A stretch of 64,000 nucleotides of DNA, from the NCBI RefSeq assembly GCF_019710585.1, contig NZ_JAIFZQ010000016.1, forward strand, positions 372,001 through 436,000, given 5' to 3'. This stretch comes from Arthrobacter sp. MAHUQ-56. Lineage in GTDB: Bacteria; Actinomycetota; Actinomycetes; Actinomycetales; Micrococcaceae. Each line of letters opens with the position of its first letter. Position 1 is the stretch's first letter. Below, piece by piece: positions 51,404-59,859 of this stretch. The position numbers were made by a program, and so were the translations under genes. The notes under the pieces are model-generated. The model saw nothing but the letters and a program-made list of their open reading frames with translations. It searched no databases and was not told the origin of the DNA.

Positions 51404-51745
51404 CTAGCTGGCTGGGTCGAACTGGAAAGCGCGCACCTCCTGGGCGCAACGGCACGCGGTGGCAATCTTTGCGGCCCATTCCAGGGCTGCGTCGTAGGAA
51501 GGCAGCTCCAGTACCGAATATCCGCCTTCGAGCTGCGCCGTCTGCGGGTAGGTGCCCTCGCTTACAGTCCCATCACCCTCGACCATGACTGGCGGGATGC
51601 TCTCATCAATACCTCCGCCGAACACCCAGACGCCGGCGTCCTTGGCCTCCTGGACCACAGCATGCGCAGCATCCGAAACGGCTGGCAATTCCTCGCTCGT
51701 GACAGCCATGGCGGCGCTCGGGAACGAAATCAAATATTTGGTCAT
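51404..51745 (-). CDS. YCII-related (DGPF) domain protein
   Basis: A 113-residue protein of the DGPF/YCII ferredoxin-like fold: MTKYLISFPSAAMAV, KDAGVWVFGGGIDES, DGTVSEGTYPQTAQLEGGYSVLEL and ATACRCAQEVRAFQFDP. Such proteins are frequently encoded near ECF sigma factors, which is not the case here. The function is unknown; the fold binds small molecules. AAGGAG lies 8 bases before ATG 51745. It stands between the CPBP gene and tRNA-Ser. Confidence 0.8.
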   Translation of the reverse strand: MTKYLISFPSAAMAVTSEELPAVSDAAHAVVQEAKDAGVWVFGGGIDESIPPVMVEGDGTVSEGTYPQTAQLEGGYSVLELPSYDAALEWAAKIATACRCAQEVRAFQFDPAS

Positions 51746-51861
51746 CGCTTCGACTCCTTCTTTGCAGCACGGGGGACTGCGTTCATCCTCGTGGATGCCG
51801 TCCTGTCCCGCAATCATGCCGCGCGGCCGCGCTACCCGCATGACCGTCGCCGGGCAAAGCA

Positions 51862-51902
51862 AAAGGTCCTGCTTTTCCTTTTTCAGGAAAAGCAGGACCT
51901 TT
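51862..51902 (-). terminator. 18-bp hairpin terminator of the tRNA-Ser transcript
   Basis: AAAGGTCCTGCTTTTCCT (51862-51879) pairs perfectly with 51885-51902 around a 5-base loop. On the minus strand it is followed by TTTTGCTTTG. It starts 8 bases after the tRNA-Ser 3' end. Confidence 0.9.
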
Positions 51903-51910
51903 CTACGTGG

Positions 51911-51997
51911 CGGTGACGGTGGGATTTGAACCCACGTTGGCTGTTACACCAAACAACATTTCGAGTGTTGCACCTTCGGCCGCTCGGACACGTCACC
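51911..51997 (-). tRNA. tRNA-Ser(CGA)
   Basis: An 87-base tRNA read on the minus strand. The acceptor arm GGTGACG pairs with CGTCACC, with discriminator G. The anticodon arm CAACA-CTCGAAA-TGTTG gives anticodon CGA (reads UCG). A long variable arm of the class II type and the T-loop GTTCAAATC complete it. CCA is not encoded. Serine identity follows from the anticodon, the long variable arm and G73. Confidence 0.95.
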
Positions 51998-52159
51998 AAC
52001 CTCAATAGGGTACCGGAGCGAGGCCTACATCCCCAAAACGTGGCTGGCCCAGGCACTTTTTCCGAGGGGTTCTGCAGGGATTGCCCTTGCATGCCGGCTC
52101 AGGGTGGCTGCGACCGGAGGCAAACTCAAAATGTCAGACCCCCGTTGGATGATGTTCGT

Positions 52160-53680
52160 ATGGGAATCAGCAGGGGCGCAGTGAGCGGTTCAGGGACGGC
52201 GATGGAGGGTTTTCGCGCCTCTGTCGCTGCGCTTGATGCGCTGTTCCTGGAGGAGGCTGCGCTTGCTTCTGCTGGCGCTGATGGCCGTGGCGCTGCTGTT
52301 GCCGATGTGGATGTGTTGCAGCGGCAGTACGGGATCCGGCTGGATCGGCTGGCCGGCTATTCGAAGCTGGAGGCAATGATCGCCGCCGCTAAAGCCCAGG
52401 ACGCGGCCGAATCCATCCGGATCCAGCAGGCCATGACCCCGCCGGACGCGTCCGTGCCGGAACGCACCTACGCGGAAATGTCCGCGGTGGAGGAGATCGC
52501 CGGCGTCCTGACCATCAGCTCCGCGGCAGCCGGGGCTTTCGTCCACCAGGCGCAGCAGGTCTGCTCGCTGCCGCCGGTCATGGAGGCTTTGTCTTCCGGG
52601 GCGGTGTCGTGGCAGCACGCGAAGGTCGTCGTGGATGAAACCGAGGGCCTGAGCCCTGCCGGGGCGGCGTCCCTGGTGGCGCACTTCTTCGACCCCGGAG
52701 CCCCGAACCCTGCCCGCGGCGCCGCCCCCGGCGAGCTCGTCCCGTCACGGTTCCGGGCCAAGGCCCGTACCTGGCGCGAACGCCACCACCCCGAATCGAT
52801 CGAAGAACGCCACGCCAAAAGCGCCGCCGACCGGCGGATGGAATACCGGCCCGACAAAGACGGCATGGCCCGGGTGACGCTCTACCTGCCCGGTGACACC
52901 GCCTCCGCGATCTGGAACCGCACCACCGCCACCGCCCGCGGCCTCCAAGGACCCGACGAACCCCGTACCCTCACCCAACTCCGCCCCGACATCGCCGCCA
53001 GCCTGCTCCTCGGCGCCGGAACCATCAACTCCGGCGACACCGGCTCCGGCTCCGGCTCCGGCTACGGCGATGGCAGTTCCCCGCAACCAGGAACCACGGC
53101 CCTCGGCCAGGTTCCCGTCCCGAGGGCTGATGTGCTGGTGATGGTTCCGGTGCTATCCCTCCTTGGCCTCACCGAGGAACCCGCCATCCTCGACGGCCAC
53201 GGACCGATCCCCGCCTCCATGGCACGGCGGCTGGTCGCAGACGGGGCGGACTCCTTCTACCGCGTCCTCGTCGACCCCCGCGACGGGGCACCCCTGGAAA
53301 TCGGCCGCAGAAGCTACCGGCTCCCCGAGACAATCAAACGCTGGATCAGGATGCGCGACGGCAAGTGCACCTTCCCCGGTTGCACCAACCGATCACTGGA
53401 CAACGAATCCGACCACCTCACCGCTTGGCACAACGGCGGCGAAACCGGCGCTTCCAACTTGGGACAGCTCTGCCCCAAGCACCACCGGCTCAAACACACC
53501 AGCGGCTGGACCCCCACCCCCGCCACCATCAACGAACCACCCGGCTGGACCTCACCCACCGGCCGCACCTACACAGCCGAACAACACGACAGAGAACCAA
53601 CCCACTGGCCCCCGGGGATACTGCCAGGGGAACGAAGCCTCCTGGAAGAAGCACTGCTCAAGCACCTCGCCGTGTGCTGA
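52160..53680 (+). CDS. DUF222/HNH endonuclease-domain protein (13E12 repeat family)
   Basis: A 506-residue protein of the actinobacterial 13E12 family. A helical DUF222 region spans residues ~5-330 (RYAEMSAVEEIAGVL-like, AVSWQHAKVVVDET, RLYLPGD-type strand) and includes a Gly/Ser-rich insertion (GSGSGSGYGDGSS) near 300. A C-terminal HNH nuclease domain follows with CTFPGCTNRS, DNESDHLTAWHNGGET and LCPKHHRLKH. Family members are multicopy in these genomes and their role is not known; they are probably nucleases with mobile-element-like spread. ATG 52160 was chosen from homology; the frame is open further upstream. It is next to tRNA-Ser, but no flanking repeat was found. Confidence 0.87.
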   Translation: MGISRGAVSGSGTAMEGFRASVAALDALFLEEAALASAGADGRGAAVADVDVLQRQYGIRLDRLAGYSKLEAMIAAAKAQDAAESIRIQQAMTPPDASVPERTYAEMSAVEEIAGVLTISSAAAGAFVHQAQQVCSLPPVMEALSSGAVSWQHAKVVVDETEGLSPAGAASLVAHFFDPGAPNPARGAAPGELVPSRFRAKARTWRERHHPESIEERHAKSAADRRMEYRPDKDGMARVTLYLPGDTASAIWNRTTATARGLQGPDEPRTLTQLRPDIAASLLLGAGTINSGDTGSGSGSGYGDGSSPQPGTTALGQVPVPRADVLVMVPVLSLLGLTEEPAILDGHGPIPASMARRLVADGADSFYRVLVDPRDGAPLEIGRRSYRLPETIKRWIRMRDGKCTFPGCTNRSLDNESDHLTAWHNGGETGASNLGQLCPKHHRLKHTSGWTPTPATINEPPGWTSPTGRTYTAEQHDREPTHWPPGILPGERSLLEEALLKHLAVC

Positions 53681-53755
53681 CGGCGCTCCTAGTACCGCGA
53701 CATCCGGCGTCGGACTTTCCCCTTGCCTGCGCATCCGGCTAGATTCATCAGCAAG

Positions 53756-54802
53756 ATGACGAATCCACAGACTCCGATCCACGCAACCGCATACTGGACC
53801 ACCGCCAAGGAGCACGGCGAGCTCCGGTCCGAGGAAGTGCCCGCTCCTGGCCCGGGGGAAGCCTTGGTCCGTGCCCTCTACTCGGGCATCAGCAAGGGCA
53901 CCGAGATGGTGGTCCACGCCGGATCGGTCCCGCCACGTGTCGCAGAGGAAATGCGGGCGCCACGACAGGAAGGGCACTTCCCGGGGCCAGTGAAGTTCGG
54001 GTACCTGTCCGTGGGCGTTGTGGAGGAGGGGCCCGAGGGCTGGAAAGGCCAGCGCGTCTTCTGCCTGAACCCGCACCAGGACCGTTACGTGGTTCCCGTC
54101 GACTCCCTGACCAGGATTCCCGACGACGTCCCGTCCCGCCGGGCCGTCCTCACCGGCACCGTCGAAACGGCGGTGAATGCGCTGTGGGAGGCCGGGCCGC
54201 GACTGGGGGACCGGATCGCGGTCGTCGGCGCCGGGCTGGTGGGCAGCATGGTGGCCACGCTGCTGCGCACCTTCCCGCTGGCCCGCCTCCAGTTGGTGGA
54301 CCTCGATCCCGGGCGGAAGCAGCTGGCGGACACCCTGGGCGTGGACTTCGCCCTGCCGGCCGACGCCCTTGCCGACTGCGACATCGTATTCCACTGCTCG
54401 GCGTCCCAGGAGGGCCTGGAGCGCAGCCTCCAGCTCGTGGGCGACGAAGGCGATGTCATCGAAATGTCCTGGTACGCCAACCGGGAGGTCACCGTACCGC
54501 TCGGTGAGGACTTCCATGCCCGGCGCCTGTCCATCAGGGCGAGCCAGGTGGGAATGGTGGCGCGCGCCCGCCGCCACCGCCGGACCAACGCCGACCGCCT
54601 GGACCTGGCCGTTTCACTGCTCAAGGACCCAGTATTCGACGCCTTCCTGACCGGCTCGTCTGCGTTCCAGGACCTGCCGGACGTGGTGCAAAGCCTGTCC
54701 CACGGCACCCTGCAGGCCCTGTGCCACGTCATCGACTACTCCGCAGACAGCGGCCCCGCAAACCACGCCAGCACCGATTCGACTCCCAAGGACCCGAGGT
54801 AA
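53756..54802 (+). CDS. medium-chain dehydrogenase/reductase, BchC-like
   Basis: A 348-residue MDR oxidoreductase. Residues ~20-130 form the GroES-like part with SGISKGTEMVVHAGSVP, which has Ser in place of the usual catalytic-zinc Cys as in BchC-like members. The Rossmann domain starts RIAVVGAGLVGSMVATLL. The likely NAD(P)-linked substrate is unknown. It is the first of three tightly spaced genes with a PTPS-like protein (2 bases) and a glycosyltransferase (2 bases), suggesting one pathway. ATG 53756 lies 10 bases after TAGATT, so the leader is very short. An in-frame upstream start is not supported. Confidence 0.82.
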   Translation: MTNPQTPIHATAYWTTAKEHGELRSEEVPAPGPGEALVRALYSGISKGTEMVVHAGSVPPRVAEEMRAPRQEGHFPGPVKFGYLSVGVVEEGPEGWKGQRVFCLNPHQDRYVVPVDSLTRIPDDVPSRRAVLTGTVETAVNALWEAGPRLGDRIAVVGAGLVGSMVATLLRTFPLARLQLVDLDPGRKQLADTLGVDFALPADALADCDIVFHCSASQEGLERSLQLVGDEGDVIEMSWYANREVTVPLGEDFHARRLSIRASQVGMVARARRHRRTNADRLDLAVSLLKDPVFDAFLTGSSAFQDLPDVVQSLSHGTLQALCHVIDYSADSGPANHASTDSTPKDPR

Positions 54803-54804
54803 AT

Positions 54805-55200
54805 ATGTTCAGCCTGACGGTACGCCGCCATTTCATGATCGCCCACAGCCTTCCCCGGGAAGCCTTCGGCCCCGCCCAAGCCCTGCACGGGGCGACGTTC
54901 GTGGCCGAGGTGGCCTTCCGCCGTCACGCGCTGAACTCCGATGCCATCGTCCTGGACATCGGTGCCGCCGGAACCATCATCGAGGAAGTACTCGCCGGCC
55001 TGAACTACCGCAATCTGGACGAGCACCCCGACTTCGCCGGCAAGCTGACCACCACGGAAGCGCTTGCCGAGTACATTGCCCAGGCAGTGTCCGCCAGGAT
55101 CAAGGACACTGACGACGGGCCCGCGCTCTCGGGGATCGACGTCACCCTTCGCGAGAACCCTGACGCCTGGGCCACCTACTCCCTGGACCTCTCCGCCTGA
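54805..55200 (+). CDS. 6-pyruvoyl-tetrahydropterin synthase-family protein with altered active site
   Basis: A 131-residue T-fold protein of the PTPS/QueD family: RRHFMIAHSL with the zinc His14, ALHGATFVAEVAF, LNYRNLDEHPDFAGKLTTTEALAEYIA and VTLRENPDAWATYSLDL. In active enzymes the segment reads C-x(n)-HGHNY; here it is GPAQALHGAT, so the catalytic Cys and the third zinc His (HGH, here His28-Gly-Ala30) are missing. The protein may therefore act on another substrate or only bind a pterin. It lies between the dehydrogenase and glycosyltransferase genes with 2-base gaps. Confidence 0.85.
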   Translation: MFSLTVRRHFMIAHSLPREAFGPAQALHGATFVAEVAFRRHALNSDAIVLDIGAAGTIIEEVLAGLNYRNLDEHPDFAGKLTTTEALAEYIAQAVSARIKDTDDGPALSGIDVTLRENPDAWATYSLDLSA

Positions 55201-55202
55201 CC

Positions 55203-56294
55203 ATGGCCTCCATCCGGCTGCTGGTCCCCGGCAACATCCAGCACAGCTCTGGCGGCAATATCTACAACGCCCGTTTGGTCGCGGGGTTGAAAGCGCTTGG
55301 GGAAGAGGTGGAGGTCGTCGCCGCCGAGGGCGGCTGGCCAACTCCCAGTGCCAGGGAACGACGCCGGCTGGGCGCACTGCTCGGGGGCCGGGACCCGGAA
55401 GTGGGTCCAGGGCCGCCTGTGGTCATCGTGGACGGGCTGGTCGCCGTGGGTGCGCCGGACGAGCTGGAGCTTGCGGCAAAGGCCGGCCGGGAAACATGGG
55501 TTTTGGAGCATATGCCGTTGCCGGAAACTTCGGACCCGGCCAGCCTGGAACGGGAGGCGCGGGCACTCCGTGCGGCAACGGGGGTGATCTGCACCAGCAC
55601 CTGGGCCGCAACCAAGCTCGCGGAGCGGGGAATCACGGGCAGCAGTGTGGCACTTCCCGGGGTCGAGCCGGCGCCGGAAGCCCCCGGTTCCAACCCTCCG
55701 CATCTGGCCGTTGTGGCGGCCCTGCTGCCGAACAAGGACCAACTTCTCGCCGTGGAAGCCCTGGCAGGGATTCAGGATTTGGAGTGGACCGCGTCGCTGG
55801 TGGGCTCGGACCAGGCGGATCCCGACTATGCCGGCACGGTCAAGGCCGCCATCGCGGACTTGGGATTGGAAAGCCGGGTGCAGTTGACTGGTGAGCTCAC
55901 CGGCGAGGCATTGGAAGCCGAATGGGCGCGCACCGATTTGAGCCTGCTGGTGTCCCGGAACGAGGCCTTCGGGATGGCGGTCACCGAGTCCCTGGCGCAC
56001 GGCATCCCTGCGCTGGTGCGCGCGGGCACCGGCGCGGTGGAGGCGCTCAGCCTCGCAAAGTTGGCAGCGGCCGACGGCGGCGCCCGGCTTCCGGGGGCAG
56101 CCGTGGCACTTCCGGAAGGCGGGCAGGAGAGTCCTCTGCTGTTGGCCGGCGTCCTGCGGCGCTGGCTGGAGGACTCCGGAATCCGGCGGAGCTGGCAGGC
56201 GGCTGCCCTGGAGGCGCGGACGAGGCTCCCGGATTGGAACGGGACCGCCCAGACCGTGCTGCATTTGCTGGCAGGCCGGGAAGGGAAAGGCTAG
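55203..56294 (+). CDS. GT4-type glycosyltransferase
   Basis: A 363-residue GT-B glycosyltransferase of family 4. The C-terminal nucleotide-sugar domain has the E-x7-E motif in SRNEAFGMAVTESLAHGIPALV, and the N-terminal domain begins IRLLVPGNIQHSSGGNIYNARLV. No membrane segment is present. It is the third gene of the dehydrogenase/PTPS-like set and is a candidate for adding a sugar to a pterin-like product; acceptor and donor are not visible from sequence. Its stop overlaps the convergent tadA stop by 4 bases. Confidence 0.85.
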   Translation: MASIRLLVPGNIQHSSGGNIYNARLVAGLKALGEEVEVVAAEGGWPTPSARERRRLGALLGGRDPEVGPGPPVVIVDGLVAVGAPDELELAAKAGRETWVLEHMPLPETSDPASLEREARALRAATGVICTSTWAATKLAERGITGSSVALPGVEPAPEAPGSNPPHLAVVAALLPNKDQLLAVEALAGIQDLEWTASLVGSDQADPDYAGTVKAAIADLGLESRVQLTGELTGEALEAEWARTDLSLLVSRNEAFGMAVTESLAHGIPALVRAGTGAVEALSLAKLAAADGGARLPGAAVALPEGGQESPLLLAGVLRRWLEDSGIRRSWQAAALEARTRLPDWNGTAQTVLHLLAGREGKG

Positions 56295-56797
56295 AGCCCG
56301 GTCCGGTGAGCGGCGAAGAACTCCCGCAGCAGCACGGCGCACTCCTGCTCGCGGACCCCGGGATACACCTCGACCCAATGATTGAGGCGGCGCTCCCGGA
56401 GGATGTCGAACACCGAGCCGGCGGCCCCGGCCTTCTCATCCCAGGCGCCGAAGACTACCCGGGGAATCCGGGCCAGGACAATCGCGCCCGCGCACATGGC
56501 GCAGGGTTCCAGGGTGACAACCAGCGTGCAGTCGGAAAGCCGCCAGCCGTCACCGCTGCCGCCGCCGGCCCTGGCCCGCTCCCGGAGCCGCCCGGCCGCC
56601 TCCCGGATCGCAACAACCTCGGCGTGGGCCGTGGGGTCTCCCAGCTCCTCGCGCTGGTTGCGTCCGGAACCCAGCACCTCGCCGTCGGGCCCTATCACCA
56701 CGGCCCCGATGGGCACATCCTCGGTGCTGAGCGCCCGGCGGGCCTCCGTCAGGGCGAGCCCCATCCAGGCGTCGTGTTTCTTTTCGGGCAACGGCAT
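56291..56797 (-). CDS. tadA: tRNA-specific adenosine deaminase TadA
   Basis: A 168-residue cytidine/deoxycytidylate deaminase-fold protein converting A34 of tRNA-Arg(ACG) to inosine. The zinc and catalytic motifs HAEVVAI and EPCAMCAGAI are intact. A small Gly/Ser insertion follows residue ~75 (AGGGSGDG). A -10-like TATCAT lies exactly 6 bases before the ATG, so the mRNA may be leaderless. The end overlaps the glycosyltransferase gene by 4 bases. Confidence 0.92.
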   Translation of the reverse strand: MPLPEKKHDAWMGLALTEARRALSTEDVPIGAVVIGPDGEVLGSGRNQREELGDPTAHAEVVAIREAAGRLRERARAGGGSGDGWRLSDCTLVVTLEPCAMCAGAIVLARIPRVVFGAWDEKAGAAGSVFDILRERRLNHWVEVYPGVREQECAVLLREFFAAHRTGL

Positions 56798-56852
56798 GGC
56801 TCAATGATAGTTTCGGGGATACTCAGGTTACTTACCGATGCCGGGAGGCACC

Positions 56853-57656
56853 ATGGACAGTCTTCGGGACCGTTTGGGTATTTGGTTCAAGCCATACGCC
56901 GCGCTGGTCCTCCCCATCCTCGTGGGCGGCGTGATCATCGTGTCCCTGGCACTGCTCGGCGCCGAGGTGTACGACGACGTGGTGGACTCGGCCGGACTGG
57001 CGAACCTGGACAAGCCTGCCCTGGCATATGCGGAGACCCTGCGGAACCCCGGCTTCAATGCCGCGGTCACCGGGTTCACGAATATCGGGGGCGGCGTCGG
57101 CATGCCCATCCTTGCCAGCATCCTCACGGCCTGGCTGACCTTCCTGAGCCGCAACTGGCGCCCCCTTGTCCTCGTTGGCGGCGCGGCCGCAGTGTCCATC
57201 ACGGCCACCACGCTGGGGAAGAAGCTCGTGGGCCGCACCCGGCCGGACCACGCCGACGCCGTGCCGCCCTATGAGGATTCACCCTCGTTCCCCAGCGGCC
57301 ATACCCTAAACACCACCGTGGTGATCAGCCTGATCGTCTACCTCATCTGCCTGCAGTTCAACGTGATGTGGACCCGCGTCACAGCAATCACTGCGGGGAC
57401 TCTCTTCATCATTGCCATGGGCCTGAGCCGGGTCTTCCTCGGCCACCACTGGCTGACCGACGTCATGGCCGGCTGGATCCTTGGGCTTGCCTGGGTGGCC
57501 ATAGTGATCCTGGCACACAGGCTCTTCCACCTTGTCCGGCGCCGGGAGCACGCCGGTGCGCCGCCGTCGTTCGACCGTCCCGTGGTCCGCGACGTGGTGG
57601 CCCAGGAACTGCACGACGGCGGTCCTTCCGGCCCGGGGCACGGTACCGGCGGGTGA
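56853..57656 (+). CDS. PAP2-family membrane phosphatase
   Basis: A 267-residue membrane phosphatase with about five to six helices. The three PAP2 signatures occur in order: KKLVGRTRP, SFPSGHT and SRVFLGHHWLTDVMAG. They act on lipid phosphates such as undecaprenyl pyrophosphate or phosphatidic acid at the outer membrane face. ATG 56853 has GGGAGG 5 bases upstream and is preferred to one 15 bases earlier. The C-terminal 40 residues are a charged cytoplasmic tail. It precedes upp by 12 bases, but upp has its own leaderless-type promoter. Confidence 0.87.
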   Translation: MDSLRDRLGIWFKPYAALVLPILVGGVIIVSLALLGAEVYDDVVDSAGLANLDKPALAYAETLRNPGFNAAVTGFTNIGGGVGMPILASILTAWLTFLSRNWRPLVLVGGAAAVSITATTLGKKLVGRTRPDHADAVPPYEDSPSFPSGHTLNTTVVISLIVYLICLQFNVMWTRVTAITAGTLFIIAMGLSRVFLGHHWLTDVMAGWILGLAWVAIVILAHRLFHLVRRREHAGAPPSFDRPVVRDVVAQELHDGGPSGPGHGTGG

Positions 57657-57668
57657 TAGTTTTGGGGG

Positions 57669-58304
57669 ATGCGCACTCTCGTTGTTGACCACCCGCTGGT
57701 TGCCCACAAGCTCACCGTCCTGAGGGACAAGAACACGCCGTCGCCGGTCTTCCGCCAGTTGACGGAGGAGCTGGTCACCCTGCTGGCCTACGAGGCTACC
57801 CGTGAGGTCCGCACCGAGCCCGTCACCATCCAGACTCCCGTCAGCACCACCGTCGGCACGGCCTTTACCAAGCCCACGCCGCTTGTGGTCCCCATCCTGC
57901 GGGCCGGCCTGGGGATGCTTGAGGGCATGACCAAGCTGGTTCCCACCGCCGAGGTGGGCTTCCTGGGCATGGCCCGGGATGAGGAAACGCTGGACATCAT
58001 CACCTATGCGGAGCGCCTTCCCGAGGACCTGACCGGCCGCCAGGTCTTCGTCCTGGACCCGATGCTGGCCACTGGCGGGACGCTGCGCGAGGCCATCAAG
58101 TTCCTGTTCAAGCGCGGCGCGTCCGATGTCACCTGCATCTGCTTGCTCGCTGCACCCGAAGGCCTTGCCCGGCTTGAGGAAGAGCTGTCGGGCGCCAACG
58201 TGCACATTGTCCTGGCATCCATCGACGAAAAGCTCAACGACAAGTCGTACATCGTTCCGGGCCTCGGCGACGCCGGTGACCGCCTCTACGGCATTGCCGG
58301 GTAG
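57669..58304 (+). CDS. upp: uracil phosphoribosyltransferase
   Basis: A 211-residue type I PRTase making UMP from uracil and PRPP. Typical blocks are [20 protein letters not shown], the PRPP loop [14 protein letters not shown] and [13 protein letters not shown] at the C-terminus. A TAGTTT hexamer ends exactly 6 bases before ATG 57669, matching the leaderless pattern seen elsewhere in this window. Length and motifs are complete. Confidence 0.95.
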   Translation: MRTLVVDHPLVAHKLTVLRDKNTPSPVFRQLTEELVTLLAYEATREVRTEPVTIQTPVSTTVGTAFTKPTPLVVPILRAGLGMLEGMTKLVPTAEVGFLGMARDEETLDIITYAERLPEDLTGRQVFVLDPMLATGGTLREAIKFLFKRGASDVTCICLLAAPEGLARLEEELSGANVHIVLASIDEKLNDKSYIVPGLGDAGDRLYGIAG

Positions 58305-58349
58305 CCTGCAACCCTTTTCCCATCAGGGTCCCGCCGCTAGCCTGTGCGG

Positions 58350-58739
58350 ATGGACTGGAAACTCGAACTTGTCTTTGTCCCTGTATCCGACGTTGACCGC
58401 GCCAAGGACTTCTATGTCAACAAGGTGGGCTTCAACGCGGACTACGACGAGCGGCCTTCGGACGACGTCCGCTTTGTACAGCTAACGCCGCCCGGCTCTG
58501 CCTGCTCCATCTGTATGGGCGAGGGGCTTTTGGACGCCCCTGCCGGCACGGGAACCGTTCTTCAGATGGTGGTCGACGACATCCAGGAAGCGCACGACCA
58601 CCTGAAGAACAACGGTGTGGACGTCAGTGATGTTGAAGTGCTGCCGTGGGGCCACTTTGTGTACTTCGCAGATCCGGACGGCAACAAGTGGGCTGTCCAG
58701 TACATCCCGTGGCGGAACGCGGGGCAGGCTGCAGGCTGA
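58350..58739 (+). CDS. VOC-family (glyoxalase-like) protein
   Basis: A 129-residue single-unit VOC protein of the glyoxalase/bleomycin-resistance fold: VPVSDVDRAKDFYVNKVGF, CSICMGEGL, MVVDDIQEAHDHLKNNGVDV and YFADPDGNKWAVQYIP. Key Glu/His metal positions are partly present, and the function is unknown. ATG 58350 has TAGCCT 6 bases upstream; a GTG at 58344 is in frame but would leave no space for the promoter. It is followed by a hairpin terminator. Confidence 0.85.
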   Translation: MDWKLELVFVPVSDVDRAKDFYVNKVGFNADYDERPSDDVRFVQLTPPGSACSICMGEGLLDAPAGTGTVLQMVVDDIQEAHDHLKNNGVDVSDVEVLPWGHFVYFADPDGNKWAVQYIPWRNAGQAAG

Positions 58740-58747
58740 TTAACGCG

Positions 58748-58781
58748 GCAGCAGCCCGCATCCAGGGATGCGGGCTGCTGC
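58748..58781. terminator. 15-bp hairpin between the VOC gene and the convergent transglycosylase gene
   Basis: GCAGCAGCCCGCATC (58748-58762) pairs with 58767-58781 around a 4-base loop, 9 bases after the VOC stop. The opposite-strand gene ends 42 bases further on, so it may terminate both. Confidence 0.75.
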
Positions 58782-58822
58782 GGGTGCTGGATTACGCGCT
58801 TGGCGGCAAGTGTGGGTGGGTC

Positions 58823-59521
58823 CTAATACCAGTTGTGGGCCAGGTGGAAGTTCAGGGCGCCACAGGGAGAGTCGTAGCTCTTCTTGATGTAGTCCAGGCC
58901 CCAGTTGATCTGGGTGCGGTAATTGGTGAGGTAATCCGCGCCGGCGGCGGCCATCTTTTCGGCCGGCAACGACTGCACGATGCCGTAGGCCCCGCTGCTG
59001 GCATTGGTGGCCGTGGTGGTCCAGTCCGATTCCTTGGTCCACAGCGTCTTCAGGCACTGCATCTGGTCGGCGCTCCAGCCAAAGGATGCCAGCTGGCTGG
59101 CCGCGTAAGCCTGGGCGCCGGCAGGATCATTGACCGCGACGGCGGGAGCAGGCTCGGGTGCGGGGGCGGGAGCAGGTGCCGCCTCGACAGGGGGAGCGGA
59201 CGGAGCGGGTGCCGGCTCGGCGGCCTGGGGTGCCACGCTGATAGGCGCGGGAGCGGCGGTCACTGCCGGATTCGACCGGATCTCGCTCTTCTCGATGCTC
59301 ATTTGGGCGTCGGAAGCTGCTGTGGAAGAGTGTGCCCCAGTGGCCGACACCGGCGCGATGCTGCTGGTGGCCTGGCCTGCGGCGCCTACGCCAACCAGCA
59401 CGGCGCAGGACGCCGCAAGGATGGCGGCCCGCCGGCCGAGGGTGCTTTTCTTGGCTGCCTCGGGTTTGGCCCGGTGTTTTGACTTGGACTGCAGGCAGGG
59501 TTCTGCCGTGTTTTTGGACAT
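58823..59521 (-). CDS. secreted transglycosylase (aggregation-promoting-factor/RPF-like)
   Basis: A 232-residue secreted cell-wall enzyme. The N-terminus is a signal/anchor region (residues ~30-55: RRAAILAASCAVLVGVGAAG), a Pro/Ala-rich linker spans ~70-140, and a C-terminal transglycosylase-like domain (ASFGWSADQMQCLKTLWTKESDW, NASSGAYGIVQSLP, INWGLDYIKKSYDSPCGALNFH) contains the catalytic-type Glu in KES and two cysteines. It is expected to remodel peptidoglycan. The long leader carries a ydaO-type c-di-AMP riboswitch (59541-59691), a known control for such genes in actinobacteria. Confidence 0.85.
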   Translation of the reverse strand: MSKNTAEPCLQSKSKHRAKPEAAKKSTLGRRAAILAASCAVLVGVGAAGQATSSIAPVSATGAHSSTAASDAQMSIEKSEIRSNPAVTAAPAPISVAPQAAEPAPAPSAPPVEAAPAPAPAPEPAPAVAVNDPAGAQAYAASQLASFGWSADQMQCLKTLWTKESDWTTTATNASSGAYGIVQSLPAEKMAAAGADYLTNYRTQINWGLDYIKKSYDSPCGALNFHLAHNWY

Positions 59522-59540
59522 GGTTTATCGCCTCTCACAC

Positions 59541-59691
59541 CTGCGGAGTTAGCTGTCGGGTTCGGATGAGGGCATCCGGCAGCACGGAATGATCACGTGC
59601 TGCTTAACCCCAAGGGCAGTCAATGCCCGGGACGGTGGGTCCCCCGCCTCTGCCGTTGCTAAAGCGGAATCCGGGAAGTGGCAGAGCTTGG
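59541..59691 (-). ncRNA. c-di-AMP (ydaO/yuaA-type) riboswitch
   Basis: In the leader of the transglycosylase gene, read on the minus strand. Conserved ydaO blocks are recognisable: a start stem GCTCTGCC ... GGCAGAGGC, the invariant-looking GGGGGACCCA (59645-59636), TTGGGGTTAA and, near the end, CCGAACCCGACAGCTAACTC (59565-59546), followed by a GGTGTGAGAGG stem. This is the consensus of the riboswitch that binds cyclic di-AMP and typically turns off rpf/cell-wall hydrolase genes. Boundaries are approximate; only a covariance-model search would fix them. Confidence 0.85.
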
Positions 59692-59759
59692 CGTCAACCC
59701 GGGATTGCGGTCCGAACGCGGGCCGCACTCAATCGACGGTACAGGAAGCCAGCGCTTAA

Positions 59760-59784
59760 GTCACATTTGGGTAACGGAAGTCAC
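59760..59784 (-). promoter_or_regulatory. three GTNAC repeats upstream of the riboswitch
   Basis: GTCAC (59760-59764), GTAAC (59771-59775) and GTCAC (59780-59784), read on the plus strand, are spaced 11 and 9 bases. The outer pair lies within two exact copies of AAGTCAC 20 bases apart. The region lies before the riboswitch, where the promoter should be. Direct repeats of this type suit an OmpR-family protein such as MtrA, which controls cell-wall hydrolases in related bacteria. The rest of the 59692-59859 stretch shows no gene. Confidence 0.45.
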
Positions 59785-59859
59785 GATGAGTGGCGCGTCG
59801 CGTTGCACGCCGTCACCAGTCGTTATCAGCCTGGCAGTGGCTTAACGCTTGCTGCGTTG

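Noticed and set aside
51911..53680. The DUF222/HNH gene as an element integrated at tRNA-Ser
   Set aside because: It lies on the 5' side of the tRNA, there is no integrase and no repeated tRNA end or attachment site could be found.
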